NCBI GenBank assembly: GCA_031761405.1
Contig: JASEVX010000011.1
Coordinates: forward strand, 38,047,700 to 38,111,699
Direction: 5' to 3'
Source: Serripes groenlandicus
Taxonomy: Eukaryota > Mollusca > Bivalvia > Cardiida > Cardiidae
Length of the DNA: 64,000 nt
Notes under the pieces: model-generated
What the model was told of the DNA's origin: nothing
The model's database searches: none
What the model saw: the letters and a program-made list of their open reading frames with translations, nothing else
Position numbers and translations under genes: made by a program
Part shown: one piece after another, positions 1 to 10,680 of the stretch
Layout: every line of letters begins with the position of its first letter
Position numbering within the stretch: the stretch's first letter is position 1

Positions 1-464
1 TAGTTTTCTTATGTCGATTCTAGATGACAGACGATAAGTGCCGACCATAGATTCGCACATGTCGGATCTTGTTCTGGTTTTAAAACCCTGGATGGATTTT
101 ACAACATAGTGCTGTAACGTATTGACTGCATCTATATCAGACTGTGACACTTATAATATTTTTCTTCTATATCTACTGAAGTTTCAAAAGATGTGTGTAC
201 GTTCCACACGAAGGGTGATAGTTCGCCAATCTAGCAACCAAGCGACCCAAGTTCTCTGACGAAATATTAACCATATCCCTGACACATGCATTATTTGACA
301 TCACTGCAACAGACGTCTTTGAAAACAGTCTTGGAAATGGGGAAATCAATCATAATGAGCATTTAAATTTGTTTTTCCTAAATCAAATTTGTTTTAAATT
401 ATCTGTCAATACTTTCAAAATATTTTCACATTACAACTCTTCTTTTTCTTGAGATGATTTCAAA
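1..464. other. Upstream region, no gene seen
   Basis: No open frame, RNA gene or recognisable repeat is visible here. The region is AT-rich and lies upstream of the first gene, so it could hold its promoter or a non-coding first exon, but no core promoter motif stands out. Confidence 0.4.
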
Positions 465-885
465 GCAGTAGAATTCAAACAAGCATTTATATCCTTCATA
501 TGTATTCAAAGCAGACAACTAAACAATAGCATTCATTTGCTTCAGAAGATTTTTAAAAGTAATCTATTCAAAAATAGCATTCATTTGCTTCAGATGTTTA
601 TGGAAAAAAAGCATTCTTTGCTTCAGATATTTTCCGACGACTCAAAAATAGCATTAATTTGCTTCAGAAGATTTTAAAAAAAGACGACTAAAAAAGCATT
701 TATTTGCTTCAGATGTTTTAAAAAAGACGACTAAAAAAAGCACGTTTTTGCTTTAGATGTTTTTAAAAAAAAGAAGATTAAAAAATAGCATTCATTTTCT
801 TCAGTTCTTTTACAAAAAGACGACACGATTATAGCATTTATTTGCTTCAGATGTTTTCAAATAAGATGACTCAAAAATGCATTCA
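465..885. repeat. Diverged tandem repeat, GCATTNATTTGCTTCAG units
   Basis: About eight imperfect units, each with a GCATTCATTTGCTTCAGATG-like segment followed by an A-rich stretch and AGACGACT, recur at roughly 45-65 bp spacing. The array ends about 80 bp before the start codon of the first gene, so it is in its promoter or 5' UTR. Confidence 0.65.
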
Positions 886-963
886 TGTATTAGACAAATA
901 GTTAACAAGAAAAAGATGGCAAACATCACAACAAGTTTTTGAAATTTTAGAATCTATTACAAT

Positions 964-1188
964 ATGACGGACCCCAATAACAAGGCAGAAGCGAAATCCG
1001 TAAATGACGATCAAGAAGAAATACTCACAGAAGATTTTCTAATCGAGCGGGCTAAACTATCGAGTAGTGGAATAAGTCGGGATTCAAAAAGTTCAACGAG
1101 CTCAGATAACAGTTACAAACGGCAACTGCCCCTGACAGAACAGATGCTTATAACAAATGCGGTGCTAGTAAAAAGTGTTTCCTTTAAG
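964..1188 (+). CDS. DED-like gene, coding exon 1
   Basis: Residues 1-75, starting MTDPNNKAEAKS. Low-complexity and polar with a Ser-rich run. The donor AAG|GTAGGT leaves phase 0. Confidence 0.75.
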
Positions 1189-4100
1189 GTAGGTGAAGCT
1201 ATTAGTATATTCTAAATTGATATAATATTCGACATCCTCGGGGGTGTATTAGCGAAGCGTCAGACTCGGGTGCGGGAGGTCGCACAATACTTTAACCCTT
1301 TCCCTCATACGACAATTCTGCAGCAGACGACTTCAAACATATTTTGTCATAATATGGAAAATCTCTATAACTGAATGGATAACCTATGACTAAAAGTGGA
1401 AAACATTGTGGCAAAAGGAGAAATTGCACGTTTTGTGCAATTTCTTCTTTTGTCACTATGTTTTCAAAAAACTGTCTGCTGCAGAGGCGTCAGAAAGCGT
1501 CTATATGAGGGAAAGGGTTAACAATGGTAGTAATGGCTTTCCTTCCTTGGCGCTCAGGTGATGGGGTTATGATAACGACTGACTCATTCGTGCCAGGATA
1601 AATGGACCAATGGTACTGGTAACTTACACGGGAAACCTGAACGAGTGTTGAAAGCGGCGTAGAACACACCATTTAAACATATGGTTTTCTGTTTTTATAT
1701 CTGTACATTGTTGTTTAATTAGTCCCTTTAGTCATACATTATAAGTATGATGGGAAATACAACTTTGGAAGTGAAGATAATTGAATTTTACGTGCACTTT
1801 ATAAAACCTATCACGTCAAGGCTCTTGATGAATTTCAGTGACCTAAAATGAGCCTGTGCGTGGGAAAATATATGAATTGGCTTTTGTAAATAGTAAAAAT
1901 CGAAATAAGCCTTTTAATCCGCACAGACTTATCTACACTGTTCACATGCTACTTGAACAGTCTTTCTAGAATTGTCTGTCAACTTGCGTTGATACTTATA
2001 AGACAGAGCAGATTAACAGGCTGGTCTTAATATATAATGTTCGTAACTACCAACTTGTACCATTTCCCGTGCACGGCCTCATATGTTATTGAGATTTACG
2101 AAAACCAGCATTTTTGGTAATTTGAAAAGTGTAGATAAAGACTAATTTGCCAATCAGAGAATATGATAAAAAAAAATGAACGCTATAAGTCAAAGGCCTT
2201 TTGAACGATTCTTTGACCTATATGGGAATTGTGAAGTTCTAGATCGGACTGCATGGATACGTAGGGTGATCTGGTTGTACACTGGTCGCAAATTGCAAAA
2301 TGTTCGTTACCTGTAGCGCCATTCAATTTCTCTTTAAGATTACAAGCACTGCACCAGTCGATACAGAACCTTCCGAAGGAAGCATAGATGACGACGTGTT
2401 TGATAACGCATACGAGAGACGAAACAAAAGTAACGCTATGTCTGATAAACAAACCAGCAACATACCAGACATTCAAGTCACTGACGTAGACGAACAAACA
2501 GATGAGTTACGGGAGGAGTTGAAGGATAAGCTAGCGGGGAGCCCGAGGGCCCCAGTGGTACCACGTCTAGATATCGCTGGAACCGAAGACCCACCGAGTG
2601 GCTGTATAACTCCCGTGAACTCGGAAGACGAGGCCATAGTCAATCAACAAGAATCGTCGTCATCAGAGAATGAATGTCTAACGTGTTTGAATGGTGAAAT
2701 AACTAAGCAAAGATATCAAGATATGGACGTGAAACACAATCCGAATGACAAATCAATGGACGGTAATCCGATTCTAGATGACGAGCCAGCTGATTGGGAT
2801 TTTAATGAATTGGTTGTTGATATAGCTGACGCCATCTCTGCTACCGAGTTTGAGGACATCAGAACAACATTAAAAGGTAAAACTTGTTACCCCATTCCTA
2901 CATACAATAAATATACAACAGTTCTCGTTCTGAGCAATGGCAGCTAAATTTGCATTGTTTACAAAGGGGTCAAAATTGCCCTTAAACCAGGGTTTTCAAA
3001 ATAGGTTTTTAGTTACAACCGTTTCACGCCAAGCCCTCGACATCTGATTGTATATGTCGAAAAACTTTCTAAATAAAGTTTTAGTTATTGTATAGAGGTG
3101 AATAGTGTTGAAAACATTTTGGCTCATCATGAGCAGTTTCTTTTATCACCACAATGTTTTCAAAAGTATTCTGTTGAAATGCGTCTGAATGTGGGAAAGG
3201 GCAAATGCAGTGTGACATGGCTGAATTACCAATTTACTACCAAATAAATACGCACTGTTCGTGGATAAATTATGTAAATACTACATAGCATCATAAGGAA
3301 GTATTAGCCCAAATAAACATGCATATTTCTTAAAAAAGCAATATATTTATATCGGTTGGATCTTTCTTTGTCATCAATATAATTAATTTTATAAATTAAA
3401 CATGTAGTGTATTTAGATTGTCTTAAAAACCCCACCACTCGGACGAGTACTAGTCGAATAAACCAATCAAATTACAATATCACAGGTACGTAAGTCGGTA
3501 GCGACGTTGTCAATGTCAGCCAACATTTTTCTAACGTTTGAAAAGTCAAAAGACAAAAGTCATTCGTCTTCCACCAATGGGCAAACAGTTTATGTGGAAA
3601 TCAGCTAGTTGCTTTTTGATAAACTGTTGGTATGAGCAGGGACGTAGATACGTTCCTGGTATGAGAGCCAGGAAACACATGTAGAGATGAACTGGTCGCC
3701 GTGGTATTTCTGAAAGAAAGTTGAAAATGGTGTTAAACTCATATGAATCATTCCAAAAATTAGCACACACGGAGTGGTCGGTGTGCTAGGACAATCTGAA
3801 TACACCGAGTGAGTCAGTCTGCTTTAAGGTTAGAGTGGGTTCATGTCAGTAGAAACAGTGTCTTCATGGATTGTATTCAAGGACAACAAACTGTTTCTGT
3901 TACACCACTAGTGGTCCAGATAATGAGGAGTATACAGCTCTTTTGCCAACAATATCTCTCATATCATCCAACTAAACCCTATGATGTGGGTACTCAAAAG
4001 AATCGTCTCAATGAGACGATTCTTTTGAGTACCCACAACATAGGGTAAGAGGATAAAATAAGAATTTTCGAACGCATACAACTCCCCTTATCTAGAGCTC

Positions 4101-7100
4101 TGAGTCAAAAATATCTCCTACACGGTTAACCCCTTCCCAACTGTCGACTCATTTGGATGCATCTTCAGTGGGAATTCATTGTTGCAAAAGGAGACATTTC
4201 TCATGATGACCATTGTTGCAACAATGTTTTAAACTATATTCAAAACTTATGTTTTCGTCTTTAAAAGATCTTCTATAATGTTTGCCTTAATGTTTTAAAA
4301 GGTGATCTGCTTCAGATTTGTTTTGCATGGGAAATGTTTTAGCACAATATAATCACTATTTTCTTAACTCATCAAGGGCTGGACTGCATGACGGAACAGG
4401 ATCTCATTCAATTGACTACGCCCCTCTCTTATCTCAACCATCTGAGACAGTACAATCTCATCAGTCGTGACAACTTATCTCATCTTCAAACAATCGTTGA
4501 CCTCATAGACAACCCGGATGTTCAACAGAAAGCAATGCTGTACACACGACACAAGTTCGACGTGGTATTTTTCTATCCACCTGGGGACACCATACGTAAG
4601 CATACAAATATATATTACCTTATAATATCAACCTGATCCTGAACTTTAAAAGATTAGGTGAATATAAAAAAACAGTTTTGAAAAATAAACGTTAAAAATA
4701 CACATAAATTGGAAGATTGCACATTGGTGTTTTGCACTACGGGATGTTCTGATCTGTTTAGTGGAAATAAAGACGGGTTTATAATTCTTAAATATTTTAA
4801 TTTATATGAGAATACATGTGTGTCCATCATAACAATTTTGAACATTGGCACAAATATCATGATCAGGGCAGTATTGTCAAGCAATACCAATATCCAGATA
4901 CTTATATATTAAGAACTCCGCCAAGGAAACTTGTAAAAACTTGTAAAAAACATCTGCTCTACGCAGGTCCCCTGATAATGTGTTTGATTTTATCGTGGTC
5001 TCTTTCCAATGCTATTTCAGTCATAGCAAGGCTACAGGGTTCAATTCTGCCAACATTACTTAGCGCTAAGTAATACTTAAATACTTAAAAGTATATTTAA
5101 TCATGTTTGTAACCTTAATATTTTGTAAACAATGAATGGTGGAATTTATTTAAGTAAATGACTAAATTGACATAGATAGTAACCTTGCTGACTAACAACT
5201 ATTTTTTAAGAAATGAAATAGTTTGGCATTTTTATTAGGAGAAAAAAATGATGAAATATCCATTTAAGTATTCAAGTATTACTTAACGCTAAGTACGGTT
5301 GATGGAATTTGACCCAGGACACTTATTCGTGAGTCCGTGTTCCAAAACTATAAACAATTATTCTATGCCCAGAGTTTGTGTTCAAGTATCTGATTTGTTC
5401 AGAAGCAAATTCACTCTCGGTATTGACCAATCGGAAGTCTTATCGCGAGCATAGAGTTAGTTTCGGAGCACAGAGAACGCTTCAAGAGTGTTATAGTTAC
5501 GGGCCCTGCGGGGTGACACACCAGTGCTAGGCTAGACAGTATTCCTTGCACATGGAAACTCCACCATGATAATATATGAATGTATTATGTAATGCTTAAC
5601 CCTTTCCCACATACAACAATTATACAGCAAACGACTTTGAAAACATACCAGAAATTGTTTGGAAACTCCCTTTGAATGAAAGAAAAATAATTAAATAGAT
5701 TTAAAACCATGGTGAAATAGTGAGAAATTGCTCGTTTTGAGCAATTTCCTCCCTTGTTGCCATGTTTTCAAAAAGCCGTCTGCTGCAGAGGCGTCAGAAG
5801 GCGCCTATATGAGGGAAAGGGTTAAACGTTTCGAAAACCAAGCTTCGTGGAAGTATTGTATTTATAGCCATCGTAGTATTTATTTATCATATTATATGTA
5901 ACCTAATTGCAAATGAAGAACTTGCTAATTATTAGCAATTTCACAAATTTGCCACATTATTCAAATCTATTAAAAGATAACACTCTCGTTTATTCAGATT
6001 TTACATAATTTTGCATAGCTGTATTCAAAGTCGTCTGCTGCAGAGTTGATGTGGCGGGAAATGGTTAAATAAACAACACACTTGTTGGGTATAGATTTAA
6101 GAGTGAGATATGTTTCCATTCGCGAACAGCCAAAGAGCTTTCTTCATACGTTGAACTCGTATTCCACCAATGGGCTCAGTCTATGTGGAAAAGCAGCCAG
6201 TTGCTTGGGAAGATTGTTGTGTGGAGACTGCAGTGAGAAAACCAGGAAATGCATGATTAGGTGAACTGGCCGTCGTGATATAACTGATAAATTATTAAAA
6301 ACGGCGTTAAACCCCAATCAATCAATCAATCAATCATACGTTGAACACTCACGTATCCTCTCTGTCTATATAAACATTGTTTTAATAATAAAATAGAATA
6401 GTTTTCATTGAACAAATTAATGACAGTTTTGGGCATATGATTGCAATATGTATTCAATTGAAACTTTACAATTCGGAAGAAAAGAAGCAGATTATATACA
6501 TGTACATATTTTGCAGTCCCATCGTACGAGGCCGTGAGATGTCACGTGAAAGGACGAGATTTTACTCGGCTAAAGCGAAGTGAACTTGAGAACATCCGTA
6601 CAGGGATTGCTAACCATCTGTTTATCCCCTCCCAGCTGGTGTACATTGTGGGTATCGAACCTGGATTCAGTGTCATTGTTACCCTCATGTTACACACTCG
6701 TTATGTCGAGCTTCTTGAGGAAACTGTCGAGGGAAGCATGTCGCAATTACTAAAACTGGGTATTGACGCTGTCCAGGTACGAGGAAAAACGTTCACAATA
6801 GGTATGTGCATCTAATTATTATAATTGATATTTAATGTTGTATTTAACCTGGTAATCTGAACCCTTTACCTCTTACGGACGCATTTTGACTTGTTGCCTG
6901 TAGAAAACCATTGAAAACATTGCATCAAAAGGAAACAATTGCTAATAGTGATCCGTTTCTCCTTTTTGCCACGCTGTTTTCAATTGGATCCACTAAATTT
7001 ATCTTTATTTTTAGCGGTTTTCTACATTTTGACTTGATAGTTTTTTAAAGTCATCTGCTGCAGATTTGATGTAGATGAGAGTTGTTAATTTAACCCTTTC

Positions 7101-9401
7101 CCACATACAGACGCTTTCTGACGCCTCTGCAGCAGACGACTTTTGACAAACATTGTGACCAAAAGGAGAAATTGCTCGAAACGAGTAATTTCTCCTTTAG
7201 CCACAATGTTTTCAACTCATTTCAATACTTAAACTTTCATTTAAAGAATTAACTTTAAAAAACTATCAAGGCAACAGATTGGGTTTATGGTGTATTCATC
7301 ATGTGACAGTTGAATTTATAAGTTTCGTTTTTAATCTAAAAAAAAGTACTCAAACGAATGAATGTATATTGTTTTATGGCGCATCGACAGCTAAGGTCAT
7401 TTAGCGCGCAATTAAATTTAATTATTCATGATCCCTGGGTAAACAAACCAGTACTAGGCTAGAAAATGTGCCTTGCCCAAGGGCACTCCACCATGACCGT
7501 AGTGCCGCGACTGGGGATCGAACCCGGGACACCCGGTTTCGAAATCCCCGACGCTAACCACTCGACCACAGCGGATTCTGTACTCGAACGAAGAAGGAGC
7601 AGGATCAAAATTGCGTTGTTGATTTTATTTTTTATTTTACTGGTGCTTGATGCCATGCACTTTCAACAATTTATCAGTTATACGGCGGCGTGTCCTTGGT
7701 GAGTTACTAGTACTTCTTGTCCATTTATCATGGCACCAGCGAATCAGTCGTTATGCCAAGCAACAAGCCTGAGCCCAAAGGATTGAAAGATTTCTAAATA
7801 TTTTGGTAAGACCCGGACGGAGATTGAACCCGCGATGTCCAGCACCCAAGGAGGATGCTCTAACATGCAATTTAAAAAATTCACTATATGGATATACTAT
7901 TGTCTTGTAAAAGAATAGTAGTAATGTATCAAGCATATTAATGGTTGTCATAAAACCTACATAAGAGCCCGTCAATTGGATAAATGTGAATGTTGCGCCA
8001 GTTCTTGATAGTGTATGTTCAGATCAGCGTGCAGATCTACTCTGTCTTATCAGAATCTACAAAAGTCGACAAACGCTTCTAACAAGCTTATGTGAGTAAT
8101 ATTTGAAAAGAGTGTAGAGATTGACTGTGCGGATGGACAGGTTGATCCGGATCACCAGTGTTTATAAACACGTGTGTCTGCTCAAACGTACGGGCTCAAT
8201 TAAAAACATATCGACGGCTTGGCGCGAAATGGTTGTAACTAAAAACCTATTTTGAAAACCCTTGTTTAGGGGCAATTTTGACCCCTTTGTAAACGATGCA
8301 CATTTAGCTGCCATTGCTCAGAACGAGCAATGGCACCTACATTTCCATTGTTTACCAAGAAAAAGGATTTAACGCTTTTAAAGACTTTATGGCGAGGTGA
8401 TTAACCTTGGTAACAAAATACCAATTTTAGTTACAACCGTTTCACCCCAAGCCCTCTATATACCTTTTGTCTATTTTCATCGGATTTGTATTGAGAAATC
8501 CTAAGCTTAACCGCTTTCGTTTTTAACACTACATCGGCGTCCTTCTTAATAGATTTACGTTGGTGGCGTCACTAAAATACACATTAAGGGACATTAACCC
8601 TTTATTACTCCTACATGTAGGCAAGATATTAAAAATCGATATAAAATGAAAGCATAAATAGAGCTTAAATTAATGATGAAGAAGGAGAAAAATCCTCCAC
8701 TTGTCAAAATATTTTCTCTAGTCGTTTTACTGCACACACGCCAAACTGATTTAAATCGGACGTCGCCAGCTGAATATGAGTCAAATACATATGATTTAGG
8801 TAAAATATATTGTCTGTAAAATTATTACCAGTATCATTATTTTTTTATTTTTTTATTTTCATATTGCAAAGATGACGATAAAATCACAGCTGAATCAGAA
8901 TCTGAATACAACAGCAAGACGTTCCTGTCTGTTTTTCACCAGTTAAAAGACAAAAACAGACAACTTGAAGAAAAAGACGAGGAAATAGTCCGACTGAGCC
9001 AAGAAACCGAATTCATGCAACTCGAGCTGGACACGATCAGTGCCGAACTTGAGATTCTAACGGAACGAGCCCTCCAAGAATCAATAACGTTACGGAGACA
9101 GCCGATTCAGAAACGCGGCTACGGTCGCCATACACGAAGTATATCCGAACCCAACCGAGAAATTGCGGAATATTTGGGGGATGACGCTCCGTGTTTTTGG
9201 GACGTTTGGATGAAACCCACAACTACGTCCGGTTATTACGTAGATAGATCTTTAAGATCTCTAGCGTATGATATGGAAACTCTAGATAACGTCAACCCTA
9301 ACGCTGGAAACATTGACTTGGACATCAGTCTTGCTGATAATAAAGATAAGGACACGCTTATGCAGGAAATAGAAAATATTTTAAAAGAATTAGGTGCTTA
9401 A
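964..9401 (+). CDS. Death-effector-domain-like adaptor protein with coiled coil (5 exons, 598 aa)
   Basis: The join is 964-1188, 2339-2876, 4377-4595, 6517-6801 and 8872-9401. All junctions are GT-AG and phases agree (0, 1, 1, 1). The ATG at 964 is the first after an in-frame TGA at 940. Residues 1-226 are acidic, Ser/Asp/Glu-rich and probably disordered. Residues about 227-314 fit a death-effector-type death fold: a WDFNELVVDIADAIS helix, then a conserved pattern YLNHLRQYNLISRDNLSHL typical of DED helices 4-5. The RxDL motif of classical DEDs is not clear. Residues about 318-422 form a compact hydrophobic domain (QLVYIVGIEPGFSVIVTLML) I cannot name. Residues about 443-492 form a heptad-rich coiled coil. 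No catalytic motif is seen, so I infer an adaptor in apoptosis or innate immune signalling. The exact partner is unknown. Confidence 0.8.
1292..1521 (+). mobile_element. T1 MITE, complete copy
   Basis: TTAA-flanked, with termini TTAACCCTTTCCCTCATA and TATGAGGGAAAGGGTTAA. The subterminal arms (CTGCAGCAGACGACTTT and its reverse complement) and a central hairpin around GCACGTTTTGTGC make the whole unit palindromic. The TTAA target and CCC start fit a piggyBac-type non-autonomous element (inference). Confidence 0.85.
1560..1680 (+). mobile_element. SINE 3' domain fragment
   Basis: Ends in GTTGAAAGCGGCGTAGAACAC, the 3' motif shared by the tRNA-SINEs of this window. The tRNA head is missing. Confidence 0.45.
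2339..2876 (+). CDS. DED-like gene, coding exon 2
   Basis: Residues 76-254 plus one base. Encodes the disordered acidic region and the first helices of the death fold (DWDFNELVVDIADAIS). The donor AAAAG|GTAAAA leaves phase 1. Confidence 0.8.
2923..3046 (-). repeat. Half copy of foldback element F
   Basis: The sequence from GTTCTGAGCAATGGCAGC to CGCCAAGCCCTCG matches one arm of the foldback element at 8213-8458, including TAGTTACAACCGTTTCACG. Confidence 0.6.
3100..3205 (+). mobile_element. T1 MITE fragment
   Basis: Central hairpin (GAAAACATTTTGGCTC...) and right end (GTGGGAAAGGG) of T1. The left half is absent. Confidence 0.5.
3206..3484. other. Intronic sequence, nothing recognised
   Basis: AT-rich intron 2 sequence of the DED-like gene without open frames or repeats I can name. 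Confidence 0.4.
3485..3775 (+). mobile_element. tRNA-derived SINE, second family
   Basis: The head AAGTCGGTAGCGACG resembles a tRNA A-box region. The body (CTTCCACCAATGGGC..., AGCCAGGAAACACATG) and tail (GTTGAAAATGGTGTTAAAC) match the copies at 55540-55818 and 6150-6340. Confidence 0.6.
3915..4105. mobile_element. P foldback MITE, complete
   Basis: The core is a near-perfect inverted repeat: arms 3977-4010 and 4012-4045 (34 nt, one mismatch, one-base loop at 4011) containing GTGGGTACTCAAAAGAATCG. The outer ends (TCCAGATAA and TTATCTAGAGCTCTG) are also inverted. Relatives lie at 18500, 31563, 56300 and 57233. Confidence 0.75.
4125..4343 (-). mobile_element. T1 MITE, old subfamily
   Basis: Starts GTTAACCCCTTCCC and carries ATTGTTGCAAAAGGAGACATTTC with the paired half. 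It is diverged, with the right end decayed. Confidence 0.55.
4377..4595 (+). CDS. DED-like gene, coding exon 3
   Basis: Residues 255-327. Holds helices of the death fold with the pattern LSYLNHLRQYNLISRDNLSH and the linker FDVVFFYPPGDTI. The acceptor CATCAAG|GG restores a Gly codon split from exon 2. Confidence 0.8.
5036..5318. mobile_element. Q foldback/TIR MITE
   Basis: Left end GGGTTCAATTCTGCCAAC...TTACTTAGCGCTAAG and right end CTTAACGCTAAGTACGG...GAATTTGACCC are inverted repeats of about 60 bp. A partial relative lies at 27825-28015. Confidence 0.6.
5596..5825 (+). mobile_element. T1 MITE, complete copy
   Basis: TTAACCCTTTCCCACATAC to GAGGGAAAGGGTTAA with the central hairpin GCTCGTTTTGAGC and both CTGCTGCAG arms. 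Confidence 0.8.
5905..6067 (-). mobile_element. T1 MITE, degenerate
   Basis: Shows CTTGCTAATTATTAGCAATTTC, GTCGTCTGCTGCAGAG and GGAAATGGTTAA. The left end is lost. Confidence 0.45.
6150..6340 (+). mobile_element. SINE, second family, 5'-truncated
   Basis: Runs from ATTCCACCAATGGGCTC to AACGGCGTTAAACCCC and a short (CAAT)n tail. Same body as 3485-3775 and 55540-55818. Confidence 0.65.
6517..6801 (+). CDS. DED-like gene, coding exon 4
   Basis: Residues 328-422, encoding the compact second domain (FIPSQLVYIVGIEPGF...VTLMLHTRYVELLEE...LLKLGIDAVQV). Acceptor TTTTGCAG|TCC, donor ATAG|GTATGT, phase 1 on both sides. I do not recognise a named family. Confidence 0.8.
6860..7088 (-). mobile_element. 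T1 MITE, old subfamily
   Basis: AACCCTTTACCTCTTACGG to GAGAGTTGTTAA with a weak central hairpin. It directly abuts the next T1 copy. Confidence 0.55.
7090..7280 (-). mobile_element. T1 MITE, 3'-truncated
   Basis: Starts TTTAACCCTTTCCCACATAC and GACGCTTTCTGACGCCTCTG, with central hairpin GCTCGAAACGAG. The distal arm is missing. Confidence 0.65.
7349..7577 (-). mobile_element. tRNA-derived SINE (family 1), reverse
   Basis: On the minus strand: GGAATCCGCTGTGGTCGAG-type head with B box GGTTCGATCCCC, then AAGGCACATTTTCTAGCC and TACCCAGGGATCATGAAT. The tail differs from other copies (GCGCGCTAAATGACC...) and is shared only with the copy at 43314-43539. Confidence 0.8.
7745..7870 (-). mobile_element. 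Degenerate tRNA-like SINE head
   Basis: The reverse strand carries a tRNA-like A region (TTAGAGCATCCTCC) and B region (GGTTCAATCTCC). No clear tail. Confidence 0.35.
8213..8458. mobile_element. Foldback element F, complete
   Basis: Ends GGCTTGGCGCGAAATGGTTG and CAACCGTTTCACCCCAAGCC are inverted. Central hairpin CCATTGCTCAGAACGAGCAATGG. The half copy at 2923-3046 shows the repeat moves or recombines. Confidence 0.65.
8872..9401 (+). CDS. DED-like gene, last coding exon
   Basis: Residues 423-598 and stop TAA. Encodes a charged coiled coil (LKDKNRQLEEKDEEIVRL...ELDTISAELEILTE) followed by a basic patch (RRQPIQKRGYGRHTR) and an acidic tail. Acceptor CATATTGCAAAG|AT after a T-rich tract. Confidence 0.8.
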
Positions 9402-9664
9402 AAAAACTTGAGCTTGGTTATTATTTGTAGAACAATGAACCATCATTATGGTCAAGATATACCAGATGTGAGTTTTAAGGTATTTTGTCATTGTTTTCGT
9501 TGCAGCAGGGTGAGTGTATTAATACACTCACCCTGGTTGCAGTTACCACAGCGAGCACATATCTATACGTGCCTTTTAGACTTAGGGTTGTAGCCTCTGT
9601 CTAGATATACACCTGTGTTGCCGAGAATGAAGCTTTATTAAAATATTAAGTATAAAGTATAATA
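9402..9664 (+). other. Probable 3' UTR of DED-like gene
   Basis: No continuing frame. Contains a perfect palindrome (9506-9535) and an ATTAAA at 9637-9642 that could be the polyadenylation signal. Extent is inferred. Confidence 0.45.
9506..9535. repeat. Perfect 30-bp palindrome
   Basis: Arms CAGGGTGAGTGTATT and AATACACTCACCCTG have no spacer, centred between 9520 and 9521. About 105 bp after the stop codon. Confidence 0.9.
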
Positions 9665-9795
9665 TAATAGTAAAATTGAAAACATTTTGACAAAAAGAGA
9701 AATTACTCATTGTGAGCAATTTCTACTTTTGCCACAATGATATCCTAATTCACCTGCTGCAGATGCATCAAAACTGCATGTTCATGATGGTAAGG
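9665..9795 (+). mobile_element. T1 MITE fragment
   Basis: Central hairpin GAGAAATTACTCATTGTGAG plus CACCTGCTGCAGATGCATC. Both outer ends are decayed. Confidence 0.5.
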
Positions 9796-10210
9796 GGGGT
9801 TGATTTATAACGTGTATAGACCTAGTGCATGAAGGGCTCAAAGTTTACGATAACAATGTTAGAACATACATCTTGGGTTGATACGTTCACGGCACATGCT
9901 TGCCTGAATCTTCGCCTTTTTTATTTGCAACAAGATCGTATTTTGACTGATTCGTCCCAAACATATATTTCTTTCATTGATTTTATAATCATATAGTTTG
10001 TTTGTGAGTGATTATGGTGGGTTTCTTGTTGTGTTAGTTTTTTAAAAATGCTTTAATAGTTATTGTCGTAAGTGTCTCTGTGCGCATTATTCATTCGAGA
10101 GTATTTCGTGTACTTTTTTGCTGTTTTTTTTTATCTTGATTTGTCAATTCCAGTTGGATTTGGCCACATACTATCTCACACACTGTTAAGATATTTTTTT
10201 TAAACGCCGT
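9796..10210. other. Intergenic, nothing recognised
   Basis: AT-rich with several T runs. No open frame or repeat recognised. Confidence 0.35.
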
Positions 10211-10214
10211 GCCC

Positions 10215-10290
10215 CATAGATTGGTTAGAGCATTCGCCTTATAAGCAGATACCAGGTTTCGATCACTTGTCGGGTTATACCAACTACTTT
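10215..10290 (+). mobile_element. tRNA-like SINE head
   Basis: GATTGGTTAGAGCATTCG (A box-like) and GGTTTCGATCAC (B box-like) about 40 bp apart. Cut off by the SINE that follows. Confidence 0.4.
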
Positions 10291-10292
10291 AG

Positions 10293-10515
10293 GAATCCGC
10301 CGTGGTCGAGTGGTTAGCGTCGGGGATTTGATACCGGGTGTCCCGGGTTCAATGCCCAGTCGCGGTACGACGATCATGGTGGAGTGTCCTTGGGAAAGGC
10401 ACATTTTCTAGCCTAGTACTGGTTTGTTTACCCAGGGATCATGAATAAGTGAACTGTCGCCGTAATATAACTGAAATAATGTTGAAAGCGGCGTAAAACA
10501 CCAATTAACCAACTT
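10293..10515 (+). mobile_element. tRNA-derived SINE (family 1), full
   Basis: GAATCCGCCGTGGTCGAGTG head, GGGTTCAATGCCC B box, TTTACCCAGGGATCATG middle, and 3' domain ATAATGTTGAAAGCGGCGT. The 3' domain resembles widely shared SINE core domains of metazoans (inference). Confidence 0.8.
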
Positions 10516-10529
10516 CTTTAAAATGCTTT

Positions 10530-10680
10530 GCGCACATGGTTGCGGGGCTAGCATGACGACCAATGCATCGGTGTTAGGATAGATAATACCGGCAGTACTG
10601 GTAAATTACCAGGAACCGTCGTGATGTAACAGAAATAGTGTTGATATCGACGGAAAACAGTATTCAACCAAACACTCAAA
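10530..10680 (+). mobile_element. SINE 3' part
   Basis: GGCAGTACTGGTAAATTACC and GTGATGTAACAGAAATAGTG match the tail of the SINE at 45170-45415. Confidence 0.45.

Larger units (their letters stand above)
1189..2338 (+). other. Intron 1 of DED-like gene
   Basis: Contains a complete T1 MITE (1292-1521) and a SINE tail (about 1560-1680). Nothing recognisable is seen in 1681-2338. The acceptor is TTTCTCTTTAAG|ATT. Confidence 0.7.

Noticed and set aside
2183..2497. 104-residue minus-strand frame
   Set aside because: Antisense shadow of DED-like exon 2, whose frame and splice sites are well supported.
7500..7577. tRNA gene on the minus strand
   Set aside because: A and B boxes are present, but the cloverleaf is imperfect and the sequence continues into the SINE body found at six other places.
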